Assembly: GCA_026416775.1 (NCBI GenBank)
Contig: JAOAEN010000039.1
Location: 1-8,889, forward strand
DNA: 8,889 bases
DNA from: Dehalococcoidales bacterium
GTDB lineage: Bacteria; Chloroflexota; Dehalococcoidia; Dehalococcoidales; RBG-16-60-22
Direction of reading: 5' to 3'
The stretch's first letter is position 1, and the number at the start of each line of letters is the position of its first letter. The translations under genes and the position numbers were made by a program. Below are positions 8,190-8,889 of this stretch, in pieces. A model generated the notes under the pieces. The model was not told where the DNA came from and did not search any database. It was given only the letters and a program-made list of their open reading frames with translations.

Positions 8190-8853
8190 ACCTTGATCTG
8201 AACACTTCCGGCATGCCGTCAGAGAAGCCACCGGAGCAGAATACCGTCAAGCTCAGGATGGAGAAGGTCAACCTTTTCTACGGGTCTTTCCAGGCGCTGA
8301 GGAACATCACGCTGGACATCCTTTCCTGTGCGATCACGGCGATCATCGGGCCCTCGGGCTGTGGCAAGTCGTCGCTGCTGCGCCTTTTTAACCGCATGAA
8401 TGACCTGATACCGGGCGCCCGGGTTGAGGGGACGGTCTCTCTTGACGGGGTCTCCATTTATGATAGCAGGATTGATGTTGCTGAGCTGAGGAAGAGGGTG
8501 GGCATGGTCTTCCAGAAACCGAATCCGTTTCCCATGTCCGTTTTCGATAATGTCGCCTACGGGCCGCGCCGCCACGGGATAAGAAACCGCGGTCAGCTTG
8601 AAGAAATTGTGGAGAAGAGCCTGCGTCAGGCCGCCCTGTGGGACGAGGTGAAGGACAAGCTGGGACAGTCGGCGCTGGCGCTGTCGGGCGGCCAGCAGCA
8701 GAGGCTGTGCATCGCAAGGGTGCTTGCGGTGGAGCCGGAGGTCATCCTCATGGATGAGCCGTGCAGCGCCCTTGACCCTCTGGCGACCCTGAGGATCGAG
8801 GACTTGATGCGTGAGCTATCCCACCAGTATACCATCGTCATCGTGACCCACAA
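8186..8853 (+). CDS. pstB: Phosphate ABC transporter ATP-binding protein, 3' truncated by contig end
   Basis: This cytoplasmic ATPase energises PstCA. About 222 residues are present and some 30-35 are missing compared with the usual length of about 250-257. Seen in order are Walker A GPSGCGKS (55-62), the Q-loop Gln110 in VFQKPNPFP, the signature LSGGQQQR (166-173), Walker B VILMDEP (186-192), the D-loop SALD and the switch His222 in [18 protein letters not shown] and [12 protein letters not shown] are PstB-specific. The frame runs on without a stop into [10 protein letters not shown], which is translated adapter, not protein. The last genomic base is about 8853, and the C completing codon 223 may be shared with the adapter. 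Start ATG at 8186 overlaps the pstA stop by 4 nt. phoU often follows pstB, but any such gene lies beyond the contig. Confidence 0.95.
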
Positions 8854-8887
8854 CTGTCTCTTATACACATCTCCGAGCCCACGAGAC
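8854..8887 (+). other. Illumina Nextera transposase adapter (sequencing artefact)
   Basis: CTGTCTCTTATACACATCT (8854-8872) is the 19-bp Tn5 mosaic end used in tagmentation kits. It is followed directly by CCGAGCCCACGAGAC (8873-8887), the rest of the Nextera read-2 adapter in reverse complement. The final two bases, CA, may be the first bases of an index or noise. This block is library-derived and should be trimmed. It replaces the true pstB 3' end and creates the spurious peptide [10 protein letters not shown] on the plus strand and a false minus-strand start reading MYKRQ. Confidence 0.98.
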
Positions 8888-8889
8888 CA

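Noticed and set aside
8626..8868. 80-residue minus-strand reading frame beginning MYKRQ
   Set aside because: Its start comes from the adapter and the rest is antisense to conserved pstB codons.
8854..8872. Tn5-type 19-bp mosaic transposon end
   Set aside because: It is followed immediately by the Nextera adapter tail and sits at the contig terminus, so it is library-derived and not a mobile element.

Overview
The window is a compact, all-plus-strand bacterial segment of roughly 60% G+C. It carries the end of a tetrapyrrole (heme/corrinoid precursor) gene pair followed by a complete phosphate-sensing and phosphate-uptake locus. There are no rRNA or tRNA genes, CRISPR arrays or insertion sequences. 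The organism cannot be fixed from sequence alone. The gene content, the methylglyoxal synthase resembling those of Gram-positive bacteria, the PhoPR-like sensor kinase and the apparent leaderless starts would fit a member of Chloroflexota (possibly Dehalococcoidia). That is a low-confidence inference.

Layout: (1) positions 2-1881 hold the 3' two thirds of hemB (5-aminolevulinate dehydratase) overlapping hemL (glutamate-1-semialdehyde aminomutase), two C5-pathway steps. (2) A 106-nt gap holds a near-consensus sigma70-type promoter whose predicted start point falls on the phoB start codon. (3) phoB-phoR (1991-4440) encode the response regulator and the membrane histidine kinase, 2 nt apart. (4) The 76-nt gap after phoR holds four TTAA cores at an exact 11-bp period, with units close to CTGTCCTTAA. 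This is a strong candidate Pho box, followed 11 nt later by a -10-like hexamer. (5) Positions 4517-8853 hold a tight operon, arsC - mgsA - pstS - pstC - pstA - pstB (3' truncated).

How the genes work together: PhoR would sense phosphate status and phosphorylate PhoB. PhoB would bind the tandem repeats and switch on the operon. PstSCAB imports phosphate. ArsC would deal with arsenate that enters through the same transporter. MgsA converts dihydroxyacetone phosphate to methylglyoxal and releases inorganic phosphate, so it could recycle internal phosphate during starvation. Placing mgsA between the Pho box and pstS is the most interesting biological feature of the window. phoU is not seen and may lie downstream.

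Artefact: the last 36 bases are not genomic. Positions 8854-8887 match the Illumina Nextera transposase adapter exactly, so pstB is cut by the end of the assembled contig rather than by a mutation.
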